DNA from: Amphimedon queenslandica
Lineage: Eukaryota; Porifera; Demospongiae; Haplosclerida; Niphatidae
DNA length: 31,904 nt
Reading direction: 5' to 3'
Assembly (NCBI RefSeq): GCF_000090795.2
Contig: NW_003546359.1
Span: forward strand, 111,818-143,721
Part shown: piece by piece, positions 1 through 8,853 of the stretch
Numbering within the stretch: the stretch's first letter is position 1
How the letters are laid out: each line of letters starts with the position of its first letter
The notes under the pieces: generated by a model
The model's input: only the letters and a program-made list of their open reading frames with translations
Databases searched by the model: none
What the model was told of the DNA's origin: nothing
Position numbers and translations under genes: made by a program

Positions 1-512
1 TCAACAGAGGTACTAAGTAGTCTAGCATGAGTTAGAGCAGCATCTAATGTTGTAATATTGGGAGTAGATCTCAGATGTTGGGCCATTGACCTGGGCAATC
101 CATCAATAAAATGATGAAGTAGCATATCTTTTTTTACAGTCTCTGTAGCACCAGGTAGCGCCCTATCCAGGAGACGCTTGAGATGAAAGAGAAAAGCGTG
201 TGGTGATTCCCCCGGAAGCAATTTACGCCCCTCAAAATCCACCATGGCACGAAAACGGGATTCAGCTGGTTGAAACACAGCCTTTAGAGCGGTCTGAATA
301 GCCATGTAATCTTTCTTGTCAGCATCAGGCATTTCTAAGTACACCATCAACGCTTCTCCGTCCAGGAATGTCGGGATTTTCTTTGCACACGTGTCAGCAT
401 CCCAACCGTTAGCAGTAGCACAGATATCGAACTTCTGTAGCCATTGGTCCAAGTCAGAACCATCAGAAAGAGTACGAGGGAGAGCTAGGTGCTTGTCCCC
501 ACCAGTGGCCAT
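1..512 (-). CDS. Ty3/gypsy-like retrotransposon gag, 5' part (runs off the left edge)
   Basis: Reading the minus strand from ATG at 512 gives 170 codons with no stop to the window edge. An in-frame TAG lies three codons upstream of the ATG, which supports this start. The product has the character of a retrotransposon gag capsid: an early DLDQWLQKF segment, then GEALMVYLEMP, FQPAESRFRAMVDFEGRK and a helical stretch with PGESPHAFLFHLKRLL. No zinc knuckle has been reached yet; it would lie beyond the window. The coding strand is opposite to the short plus-strand frame that overlaps it. The element looks young because the frame is intact and the LTR and primer-binding site behind it are still recognisable. 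Family assignment rests on the overall gag pattern and is an inference. Confidence 0.8.
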   Translation of the reverse strand, partial: MATGGDKHLALPRTLSDGSDLDQWLQKFDICATANGWDADTCAKKIPTFLDGEALMVYLEMPDADKKDYMAIQTALKAVFQPAESRFRAMVDFEGRKLLPGESPHAFLFHLKRLLDRALPGATETVKKDMLLHHFIDGLPRSMAQHLRSTPNITTLDAALTHARLLSTSV

Positions 513-524
513 CCTCTGCTACCA
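507..524 (-). other. Putative primer-binding site of the retrotransposon
   Basis: On the minus strand, one base inside the LTR end, the sequence TGGTAGCAGAGGATGG follows. TGG start and position are as expected for a PBS complementary to the CCA end of a tRNA. The gag ATG lies within this stretch. The identity of the primer tRNA was not determined. Confidence 0.6.
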
Positions 525-525
525 G

Positions 526-715
526 TGTAATCAAGATGGAAGGAGATTCTTTTATATTCAAAGTGTAATCAAAATTCTCTCTCTCACCAAAAATGAAAAA
601 TAATAATGTGTGTGTGTGTGGGCGGACTATATAATAATAACTATATAATAACATGTGATCATGAATAATGATTAATGATAATGAATCAAGTGACTGTCAA
701 TAATTGTTTCTTACA
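526..715 (-). mobile_element. 5' LTR of the gag-bearing retrotransposon
   Basis: The plus strand begins TGTAATCA at 526 and ends TTTCTTACA at 715, giving the TG...CA ends and short TGTAA/TTACA inverted termini of an LTR of about 190 bp. It abuts the primer-binding site on the gag side. The outer end at 715/716 is exactly where homology to the second segmental-duplication copy (from 16883) begins, so the boundary is fixed independently. A 4-5 bp target duplication would be TCTA or TCTAT (716-720); the partner is outside the window. The LTR contains a TG dinucleotide run (about 605-621) and TATATAAT-like A/T stretches that could serve as a promoter. Confidence 0.7.
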
Positions 716-1039
716 TCTATATAGTTGTTTGTTCTGATAGAGTGCAATAAGAAATGCTACAGCTAAAAATAAATACAAGAGATATTGTAACAACACTTTC
801 ACTTTTATTCTCTCTTCAAAAGAGATGGTATCAATAATCAGTAATTGGCCGCCATAGAGTTGACTAAACTTTAGTATAAGAAGCTGTAAACAGAGACATT
901 GATAAGATCAATTGTGGTAAAAGTTGAATGATATTTTGGACACTGAACTAGTCAACTACACTACAATATATCTAATAGTCTTAACTTAATAATTACATGT
1001 AAATGAAACTTGTCCAACCGCCCTCAACCTCACAACCAC

Positions 1040-1110
1040 TGTAGTCTCACTTAGCCAGGCTCACCCTCTGTGTGTAGGCACAGAGGGCCGGTCTGACTAC
1101 GCGAGACTAC
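1040..1110. mobile_element. 71-bp MITE with 8-bp target duplication
   Basis: The element starts TGTAGTCTCAC and ends GCGAGACTAC. It is flanked by ACAACCAC on both sides (1032-1039 and 1111-1118). Copy 2 of the duplication has a single ACAACCAC here (about 17202-17209), so this is a clean filled/empty site pair. An 8-bp duplication fits the hAT superfamily, but the element has no coding capacity. Confidence 0.75.
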
Positions 1111-1147
1111 ACAACCACCAGATGACTATATATACATACATGTACTT

Positions 1148-1241
1148 TAGTCTCGCTAGCCAGACCATTGCCCAGCCTACAGTCATTTGGGTGGACGGCC
1201 AAATGACTGTCAGCTGGGGAATGGTCTGGCTAGCAAGACTA
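1148..1241. mobile_element. 94-bp hairpin MITE
   Basis: The ends TAGTCTCGCTAGCCAGACC and GGTCTGGCTAGCAAGACTA are inverted repeats, and the interior (AGTCATTTGG...CCAAATGACT) is itself palindromic, so almost the whole element folds into one hairpin. Flanks CATGTACTT and CATGTGCTT look like a diverged 8-9 bp target duplication. The element is absent from copy 2 near 17223. Confidence 0.7.
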
Positions 1242-1760
1242 CATGTGCTTACAGTAAATAGCTGAAAATGATCTAATGGACAATATTCTAACTAGACAGA
1301 ACGAGCCAGCAAGTAAATTTCTTTCATCTTGATCCATTTTGACGAAGATTAAGAACTCTTCCTAAAGTTAAAATCTTCTGAAGACTCTTACTTTGATTTC
1401 CATTATTAGATGCAGCTCCGTATGCCTACTTTTACTATCGAATACCCTAAACACCTCATGTTGTCACGTGGAATAAGTCACGATACGCTTACTTCTGTAC
1501 GTACAAAGATACATTTGTACGTTCACCTCAGAATAGCAGGAGGAGGAGAGGAATGATATGATAAACCTCTTCTCTGAGAAGAGAAAGATTTAAGTGAATT
1601 TTGTACTGTCCTTCATTTTTCACGTATGACTAGATCTATGACTGCGTGGATAAACCAGTCCCACTTTGGAATTTCCTGTTCTCTGCTCTTACGTCTCGTC
1701 TTATCTTTTACCTTGTATCTATGCTTGTAGACAATACTTAAAGTCTTAAACTAGTTTCAA
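1242..1760 (+). promoter_or_regulatory. Upstream region of death-fold gene 1
   Basis: No coding signal was seen. The stretch is conserved with 17222-17757 upstream of gene 2, including a CACGTG-type E-box (TGTCACGTGGA near 1460; TATCACGTGGA near 17440) and an AGGAGGAGAGGAATGAT block. The promoter presumably lies here, but no TATA box or initiator could be fixed. Confidence 0.35.
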
Positions 1761-4497
1761 ATGGCTTCAAAACCATCACATTTCCCATTAGGTGAGTCAA
1801 ATTATTTATAATACACTGAAATACATATTTTGTGTACAGATATTAGCAAGTTACACTTTGTCCTACAAGTCTTGAGGCATTACAAGTTTCCTGAAGCAAG
1901 ATGGTTTGAATTTGGATTGAATCTTGGTCTGCTTCATCCTACACTGGAAGCTATTGAGTCAGCTCATAGAGGGAATCCTTCACGCTGCCTGATGGAGTGT
2001 TTAACCAAGTGGTTGACTAAAGCTGATGATAATGTCACCACTGTTGGTCCTATTATCTGGAAGACAGTGGCTAATGCTCTTAGAGAAATGGATGTAAAAT
2101 CTATTGCCATTGATATTAGCAAAACAAGTAATAAATTATTTTTGTTATACTTTATTATATTTTTATTAGTGGCAGATCCTGTTAGTGAGATATTGCAGTG
2201 TTATATTGGTAGACTAGCTCAAGTTGTTCTTACTGAAGAATCAGTTGATCTCTTACATACAGAGGGATTGATATCTAAGGATACATTAAGAGAAGTGAAG
2301 AGTTGTGGTTGTTCATTGGTAGGAGATCCAATGTTACTAATATTAAGTGCTGTAGCTGAAGATCATAGCAAGTTATGTACTCTGACAAGCATTCTAATGA
2401 AATCAAAGGAAGCTATGTCTTTAGCTAGTGATATAATAATGGAATATGGTAAATGAACAGTTTTATAAATACACTTAACTTATTTATATTCTAATACAAT
2501 AGGAAAGTCATTTCCTTCAGCAGTAACAATGATGCCATCTTGTCAACAAGCAAGTACTTCAGCATCTTCAAGTAATAATAATTATAACATATATACATTC
2601 ACTATATTATAATGAATACAGGATCTGGACAATTACAAGATAGTAGTCATAGTGAGACAAAAGTAACTACTAATACCGATGCTACTGCACAAGGTTAGTA
2701 ATTCTAATTATACCCAATTCAATGTCATTACACTATAATTATTATTGGTGTAGTAGAGGCCATAGTTGATCCTGGCAAGATGACAAAAGCAATGCAAATT
2801 GAAATAGATCATTTACAATCATCTCTTCAAAGCAAAACAGGTATATACACATATACTTAATACTGTAAAATCACAATACAGTAAGGCTGTGTTTAGAGTA
2901 TCATTATTGCTTGTACATTAATTTGTTATATATTAGTAGTAGGATGATTGTATATACTCACTACCAATTCTGGTCCTTTTTGCATACAAATATTCAAATT
3001 ATTGATAAAACAATTACAGTTCTGTTAAGACAGTTAATTTATTTGCATTAATGACTATTATTAATGACTAGGAATGGAAGAAACGTTAAGTGGAGTAGAG
3101 AAAACATTAATTGAAAGAGAAAAGGAGATAGAACAGTTACAGGAAAAGATATCATTAATGAATATACAACAACTGAAAGAAACTTCAATTACTCTTAGTA
3201 TGTATTACATTATATTGACATAATGACTAGTACTGGTATTTTAGGAAAGGATCAGTCTACACAATCAATAGATCCACCAAAAGGACCAGTTTATGAAGCT
3301 ATTAGAGACTGGGAGGCAAGGGATAGTGATGATCTATCAATCAAGAAAGGAGAGAAACTTGAGATTAAGGAAGAGTGTACTAGTGGATGGTGGCTAGCAA
3401 GATCATTAGATACTGATCAAGAGGGACGTGTTTATATAAATGATATTAAAAAAGATGAAGAGAGTGAACTGTCAACATTGGAATCACTTGAACTATTTCA
3501 TTATGCAATGACAGAAAATGTTGACATACCTAAAATCAAGGAAATTAAGATGAGGAGCAACATTGAGAGAGCAAGTCTCTTTTTATCATTAATTAAACAA
3601 GATTCGGTTCTGCTAGATCAACTTAGAAAAAAAGAACATGGTAAGATATATTTATATGTACTAATAATCTATAGAGTATTTTGAGGGATGATCAGCAATT
3701 TTGCATTTTGAAAAATAAAGTGTTTATATATCTGTGTATCAATTTTTGGCAAAATGCAGAAAATTTATAAGAGCCACAAATAATAACCAGATATAAAGAA
3801 GTATTTCTTTGCCTTAACCATTAAAAATATGATAGTAGAGAATTATACTTGATAATACAGTAATTAATTATAATTGTTTATCAATTCAGGAAAACCTAAA
3901 GCAACTAGGTGGTATGATGATGGTGTTGAACTGACCTCTCCATCATTAATACAATGTCAAGAAGTAGTTTCTTTATCAACATACAAACATACGCACATCA
4001 TCATCAACGAATCATCTCCTGACGTTGTGTGTGATCTGTTGCAAGTTTTATTACAAAATGAAAAGGTGAAATACTTAAGAATACGAGACACTCAACTAAC
4101 ACAGGACTGCATCTCATCCTTATGTAACTTACTGGCTAATAATAAATTAGTAGATTTACATCTTATTAACTGTTCCATTGATGACAAAGCAGTTGCTGAT
4201 ATTACAAACGTACTACAAACACACAATAACACACTTTTAGGATTAACCTTCGGTAATAATCCTCGTATTACTTCAGTTAGTGCTCAGTTTCTTTCTAAAC
4301 TAATTATCAACAATTCAACATTAACTATATTAGACGTAAGAGGCACTTCAATATCATCTGATGGAATATTACTAATTCTTAAATCATTAACAATTAATAA
4401 AAATATAAAGCAGCTCTATCTAGATATGAAAGACAAAAACACATGTACAGAATACTGTGAATATATTATTATAAAAAATAGATTAATATTTGAGTAA
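1761..4497 (+). CDS. Death domain / CARD-like / coiled coil / SH3 / LRR protein, gene 1 (651 aa, 9 exons)
   Basis: Exons 1761-1791, 1840-2127, 2170-2448, 2503-2571, 2622-2693, 2754-2840, 3072-3197, 3245-3640 and 3890-4497 join into one open frame of 652 codons including TAA. Every junction is GT-AG and every intron is in phase 1. Residues about 15-95 form a death domain (FGLNLGLLHPTLEAIE, LMECLTKWL). Residues 107-199 look like a CARD or other death fold (VDLLHTEGLISKDTL, MLLILSAVAED). A Ser/Thr-rich linker follows, then two short coiled-coil segments (250-317), an SH3 domain near 327-380 (DDLSIKKGEKLEI, SGWWLARS, EGRVY), a helical segment, and a C-terminal LRR of ribonuclease-inhibitor type (450-651). 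Compared with gene 2 at 17758 it lacks a large module between linker and coiled coil, removed in frame. No signal peptide or membrane helix is visible, so a cytosolic adaptor or receptor in innate immunity or cell death is inferred; no ligand or partner can be named. Confidence 0.85.
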
Positions 4498-4640
4498 ATT
4501 CTTAATATTAATTATTAATTGTATTTTGCTTTTCATTGACAATGCAGACTCATCAATTATTTAATAATTATATATTTATAAACACAGAATAATTAATAAA
4601 GTGATGTACAATAAACACATACCACAACAAGTAAATACAA

Positions 4641-4700
<60 letters not shown>

Positions 4701-4863
4701 TGCGTTTAACTATTGTAATAGTAAATTATTATTGTAAATTAAAAGACAATTAAAATAAAATAGAGAGAATAGTTTAACCAGCATATTAGGCAAGCAATAC
4801 ATGTTGTGTCAGTTGGTATTAAAATAATAATAGCAATAATAATCTTTAATTTATAACTGAACT
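4498..4863. other. 3' flank of gene 1 with TAA microsatellite
   Basis: AT-rich non-coding stretch. It contains an AATAAA-type signal near 4610 and a (TAA)n array at about 4641-4700. It matches the flank of gene 2 (21831-22130), where the array is much shorter. Confidence 0.5.
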
Positions 4864-4987
4864 ATTATGATGGTCCTTTGTCCCCTCCCCCTCCTCCACA
4901 GAATCCTCCCTTAGCACGTGGTGTATCAGTCTGTCTTAAGAGAGAGGCACCAGCTGGTAAACTAGTTAAACAATCTGGTGGTAACTT
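4864..4987 (-). pseudogene. Rab GTPase C-terminal exon fossil, copy a
   Basis: The minus strand reads, after a CTCATAG acceptor, KLPPDCLTSLPAGASLLRQ and then TDTPRAKGGFCGGGGGDKGPS to a stop. A basic/polar tail with Cys close to the end is the pattern of Rab hypervariable tails. The double Cys still present in the copy at 22.13-22.26 kb (KGGCCGG) is Phe-Cys here, and one base is missing at the exon start. The upstream Rab exons are absent because the duplication ends near 5198. Rab identity comes from the linked exon in the other copies. Confidence 0.55.
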
Positions 4988-5315
4988 AGAGCTATGAGAC
5001 AAGAGAGAGAGAGAGAGATTATGGTTGAAGCCAAACCCTCTATTCATGCTATAAGTAATGGTTCAGCTACTAGAGGTGTCCATTACGTCAAGGAGCCCAA
5101 TATTTTACTCCAAGTCCAACTGGTACAGTCTCAGACCAGTTCCTCATCATGCACACATTCATCAATGCTGGCTACATGTAACAACACTGGTGGACATTAA
5201 TGACTTATAAATAGCTAGAATTCACACACATCAACAATAGTGTGATACATGTACAGCTAATGAGTCAACAGCTCTTAACTCTTCCAATATTTGTTACTGT
5301 AATTAAATGACAATA

Positions 5316-5492
5316 TAGTCAAACCTGCTATTGTGGACAGTCTAAAATAAGAATACCTCTATAATGAGGACAGGTAGTATCAGTCCCAATACAATATAAA
5401 TGTGTATTAATGAACCTCTGAAATAAGGACACCTCTTTAATAAGGACAGTTTTATTGGGTCCCAAGGTGTCCAGAATAGACAGGTTTGACTG
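5316..5492. mobile_element. 177-bp TA-flanked MITE (pogo/Tigger-like termini)
   Basis: Termini TAGTCAAACCTG and CAGGTTTGACTG are inverted repeats, flanked by TA. The interior repeats GGACA/TGTCC motifs (gaggacag, aaggacacctc, aaggtgtcc). The CAGT-type end with GGACA subterminal motifs resembles non-autonomous Tc1/mariner-pogo elements. A relative lies at 10514-10688. No coding capacity. Confidence 0.65.
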
Positions 5493-5644
5493 TAGTGCCT
5501 TAAATATTATTTTAAAGATTAACTATGCAAATGTCCTCATCATCAATCTACTTTATCTACAGTATATTATTTTCTTATTACATGCATAATGAATGGACAA
5601 CCATAACTCCCTTTATTATATACTACATATACTCACACACTGAC

Positions 5645-5891
5645 CTCACTGATCTGCTGCCATTCTCTGTCCAGTTTAGCTTTCTCATTCTTGACACCTT
5701 GTCTACGAGTCTTACGACCATCATTCATTTTAACTCCATACTGGAAAGCAGTTCTTAATATAATATAGCATCAACCATAATGACAGTTTATGCTGGACAT
5801 ACTTTGGTAGTGCTTCCCTTGATGGCTGATAGTTTCCATAGTCTTCCTCATTCTCTAAATTCTATCTTTTAACAGGGCCTTTACGATTACC
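5645..5891 (-). pseudogene. IK: IK/RED protein, C-terminal two exons, with in-frame stop
   Basis: Exon 5803-5891 reads GNRKGPVKR, then TAG, then NLENEEDYGNYQPSREALPK. After a 49-nt GT-AG intron, exon 5645-5753 reads TAFQYGVKMNDGRKTRR and KAKLDREWQQIS. This is the C-terminal region of the spliceosomal protein RED (IK), where the stop position is normally Trp (KGPxxRWDF...), so TGG has become TAG. The extreme C-terminus and the N-terminal exons were not found. Splice signals are intact, so this is a duplicated, unprocessed copy. An unusual readthrough is possible but less likely, because neighbouring fossils also carry stops. Confidence 0.75.
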
Positions 5892-6011
5892 CTAATAATA
5901 GATTATTATGATGTACATGTACATGTACATGCACATTGTAAGTGTACTATTATTAATTATCACAATGGTCATTAGCATTTTCTTTGCCAATTGTATGACA
6001 CAGACCCATTA

Positions 6012-6225
6012 CCGTATAGCTGGTAAATTTTGAGGGGCTAAATTTTGGCGAATTGCTAAATTTTGGTGATTGGCAGATTTTAATTTGGCAAATTTGTGGC
6101 CACGTGCCATTGAGCATGTGTATAATGGCTAATGGCTCAAAAAGGCACATTTTTATTTTGGCAAATGGCTATCAAAACGCCAAAATTGCCAAATTTAATC
6201 CCCTCCAAAATTTCCCGTTATACGG
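6012..6225. mobile_element. 214-bp MITE with CCGTATAGC termini, copy 1
   Basis: It begins CCGTATAGCTGGTAAATTTT and ends AAATTTCCCGTTATACGG, flanked by TA on both sides. The arms carry repeated AATTTGGC/GCCAAATT motifs. Related elements lie at 8655-8844 and 9543-9746. No coding capacity; TA target sites suggest a mariner-like or similar transposase. Confidence 0.7.
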
Positions 6226-6753
6226 TACATGTTCATAGCCCATGACACAAAAAACCTTACCAAACTTTATTACATTTTCACATACCTATACATGTACATG
6301 TACAATTGTACATGCATGATCTACTGTATTCTAGTGAAAGTTTGAGCTCATTCTAACAACGGTCAACAGACAGGGTTTCCTACAGGCTTTTGGCATAGTG
6401 CTCAGCATCCTTAAATGGTGGATTTTTAGAATTGTTTAAAAACTTCACAAAACACCATGTACAGGGTGGGAACTTGGTCAAATTTGATCAAACACAAAAG
6501 AAGAGAAATATCCATTTTCATAATTTTTCCTGATGCATAATAATAATTGATAATAAAAAATAATAATTGATAATTTTTGATTAAACAAAGTTTGGTGGGG
6601 GTACAAATTTTAGTAAATTTAGCTTCAAAATCTGCAAACAAAATTTGCTTAATTTTATCAAACAATATTAAAGTGATGAACCCAATTCCTCCACTCATCA
6701 ATACAGCAGTACAGTACATGTGCTACTCTCAGTATGTACATGTATATGTGTAC

Positions 6754-6937
6754 CTGTACGACTCCTTGAGGTGGTTTAGGGGGTGTGGTTTACTTAACCC
6801 GGCACTAACTGATGACTTTAGAGGAGAGCCTGAGCCATTCTTTCTAGCAGTGAAGAGCTGACGATGTGAAGTAACAGAACTAGGAGAAGAATAACGCTCC
6901 CTCACTGAAGGTAGAGGAGACACAACAGGACTTGAAT
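6754..6937 (-). pseudogene. Retinoblastoma-family fossil: Ser/Pro-rich spacer exon
   Basis: Between a TTATTTAG acceptor and a GTACAC donor, the minus strand reads SSPVVSPLPSVRERYSSP and SHRQLFTARKNGSGSPLK, with no stop. It lies downstream of the pocket-A exons on the same strand and resembles the Ser/Pro spacer between pockets A and B of p107/p130-type proteins. The resemblance is compositional and positional, not diagnostic. Pocket B was not found. Confidence 0.45.
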
Positions 6938-6959
6938 CTAAATAATAAGAATAATAACA

Positions 6960-7397
6960 AACAACAACAACAACAACAACAATAGTAATAGCAACAACAA
7001 CAACAAAAATAATAAATTTTGAATGATCAATCTAACTATAAATGGGAGACTTAAGGAGTCCTAGGGCTAAATATGAGAGACCAAAAGTCTCCTAAACTCC
7101 CTCTAGATCTAACAGTGTAATCAATTAATCATAATAATGAAGTGATTGAGTTATTAATTTTTAATTAAATTACCCCTTTTAAGGTGAGAAAATCAAGGTG
7201 AGTGTGGTCATTATTATCGGGTTGTTAGGCAACATGACATCACTGTAACTAGGTACAGACCCAATGGAATGAATGGCATCAAATAATGGAGAACAGGACT
7301 GCTGGGCTAAAGATGATCATGATAGGACCATTTCCTCAATCTATTGTATGAAATAATTGAATGAACAGATTATTGACACAATACACTGTACATGTAC
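6960..7397. other. Non-coding stretch with CAA repeats
   Basis: An (AAC)n tract lies at 6958-7005. The rest is AT-rich with no exon I can support. Confidence 0.4.
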
Positions 7398-7915
7398 TAC
7401 TATAGTACAGGGACATAGGCAACTTTAACAATTCATAAAAAATCCAATTTTGATCGGAATCAGCTCAAACTTTCCACACAACATAAGAACATGTATATGT
7501 ATCAGATAAAGTTATAAAAATGGAGAATTCTGTACTTTTCATTTTTGGCAAAATTTGGATTGTGACCCTGTACTATAGTACAGGGACTTTTGTCTGATTT
7601 TTGAGAAACTTTAAACATTCGTAAAAAATCCAATTTTGATTGGAATCAGCTCAAACTTTCCACGCAACATATGTACATGTACATGTATATGTATCAGGAA
7701 ATGTAATAAAAATGGAGAATTCTCTACTTTTCATTTTTGGCAAAATTTGGCCCGTGACCCTGTACTATATACAGGGAATTGGGTCCAATTTTTAAGAAAA
7801 TTTAAACATTCGTAAAAAAACCAATTTTGATTGGAATCAGTTCAAACTTTCTACGCAACATAAGTACATGTATATGCATCAGATAATGTCATAAAAATGG
7901 TGAATTCTCTCCTAG
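7398..7915. repeat. Three tandem copies of a 173-192 bp unit
   Basis: Units start at about 7398, 7571 and 7763, each opening with TACTATAGTACAGGG or TACTATATACAGGG. They share TAAAAAATCCAATTTTGAT, GAATCAGCTCAAACTTTC, TGTATCAG and ATAAAAATGGAGAATTCT. The opening motif is palindromic. A related single partial unit lies at about 16195-16300 (TCAGCTCAAACTTTCTACAC). Confidence 0.75.
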
Positions 7916-8418
7916 TTATTATTGATGGAGTATCCTACACTACACAGGATGGACTATAAGTATATGTACATGTACATGTCTCCTTTACTTCGCTCAAATG
8001 CTTCACTATAGCATGAGGGAATGACGGCTCCACTTTAATGATAATCTCAATAACCTGGAGGAGAGTAATATTAAAAATAAAAAGATGTATTATCAAATCA
8101 ATTAATTAATTATAACATGCCACCCTAGCAACCAGTGGGGGCTTACTTTTAAAAAATGATAACAATGAAATCAATAACTGATAATATCCATGGAAACACT
8201 CTATGGATAATAATTAATAATTTATTATTATTATTATTATTATTCTCACCTGCTGTGTGAACTGTACGAAAATAAGACCATTTCTGCTGACAGTGCAAAA
8301 AGCGACTTATGAAAATAACCGTGTTCCAACATTAGCTGGAAATAATAAAATAAAATAAAATCAAGCACCTGGAACTAAAAACACGGTTTTCCTCCAAAAA
8401 TACAAGTACATCTAACAT

Positions 8419-8853
8419 GTGACTATAATTGACAAAAAGGTACCTTATGACAGATTATAAAATTCCTCTTTATAGTGGAAAACTCCAACTTTCTGTGCTC
8501 CAATGATAAAGAAGTTACTCTACAGGATGCATAAAGTTGCTATGCAACTTTAGCAAACCATGCTTCTTTAAGAAAACAACCTCAAGTTGATATTTCTAAT
8601 TATAATGATGAATTTAGTAATCCACCAAAAGGTACATCTACCTTTTGTCAATTACCGTGTAGCGGAAAATTTTGGAGGGAGTTAAATTTGGCAAATTGCT
8701 AAAATTTCGTGATTGGCAAATTAGTGGCCAAGTGCCATTGAGCATGTGTATAATGGCTCAAAATGGCAAATTTTATTTTGGCGAACGACTATCAAAATGC
8801 CAATTCACCAAATTTAATTCCCTCTAAAATTATCTGCTATACAGTATATTCAC
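8419..8853. mobile_element. GTGAC-TIR MITE interrupted by a second MITE
   Basis: The outer element begins GTGACTATAATTGACAAAAAG at 8419 and its right arm, CTACCTTTTGTCAATTA, stops at 8654 and resumes as TATTCAC to 8853. Between lies the CCGTGTAGC element at 8655-8844, flanked by TA. The nesting order is thus readable: the GTGAC element landed first. Flanking target duplications of the outer element are no longer clear. Confidence 0.6.
8655..8844. mobile_element. 190-bp MITE with CCGTGTAGC termini, copy 2 (nested)
   Basis: It begins CCGTGTAGCGGAAAATTTTGG and ends AAAATTATCTGCTATACAG, with TA on both sides. Same family as 6012-6225, inserted into the right arm of the GTGAC MITE. Confidence 0.65.

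Larger units (their letters stand above)
716..5198. repeat. Segmental duplication, copy 1
   Basis: This segment aligns with 16883-22450 in the same orientation: upstream region, the death-fold/SH3/LRR gene, its 3' flank and the Rab 3' exon fossil. Differences include a deletion of roughly 1.1 kb inside the copy 1 gene, two hairpin MITEs in the copy 1 upstream region, and one MITE in an intron of copy 2. Homology stops at the LTR on the left and near 5198 on the right. Homology is strongest in exons 2 and 3 and weaker in the SH3-to-LRR intron. Confidence 0.85.

Noticed and set aside
316..603. Plus-strand open frame of 95 codons
   Set aside because: It is antisense to the retrotransposon gag frame, which has protein-like sequence, an upstream stop and an LTR/PBS context.
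4994..5200. Plus-strand frame conserved in the three Rab-fossil copies (MVEAKPSIHAIS...)
   Set aside because: It lies in the intron and exon of the minus-strand Rab fossil; conservation comes from duplication, and the frames shift between copies.
6053..6238. Overlapping open frames at 5953-6238 on both strands
   Set aside because: They lie across the palindromic MITE at 6012-6225.
7398..7915. CRISPR-like array
   Set aside because: The repeats are tandem units of 173-192 bp without distinct spacers, in a eukaryotic setting.
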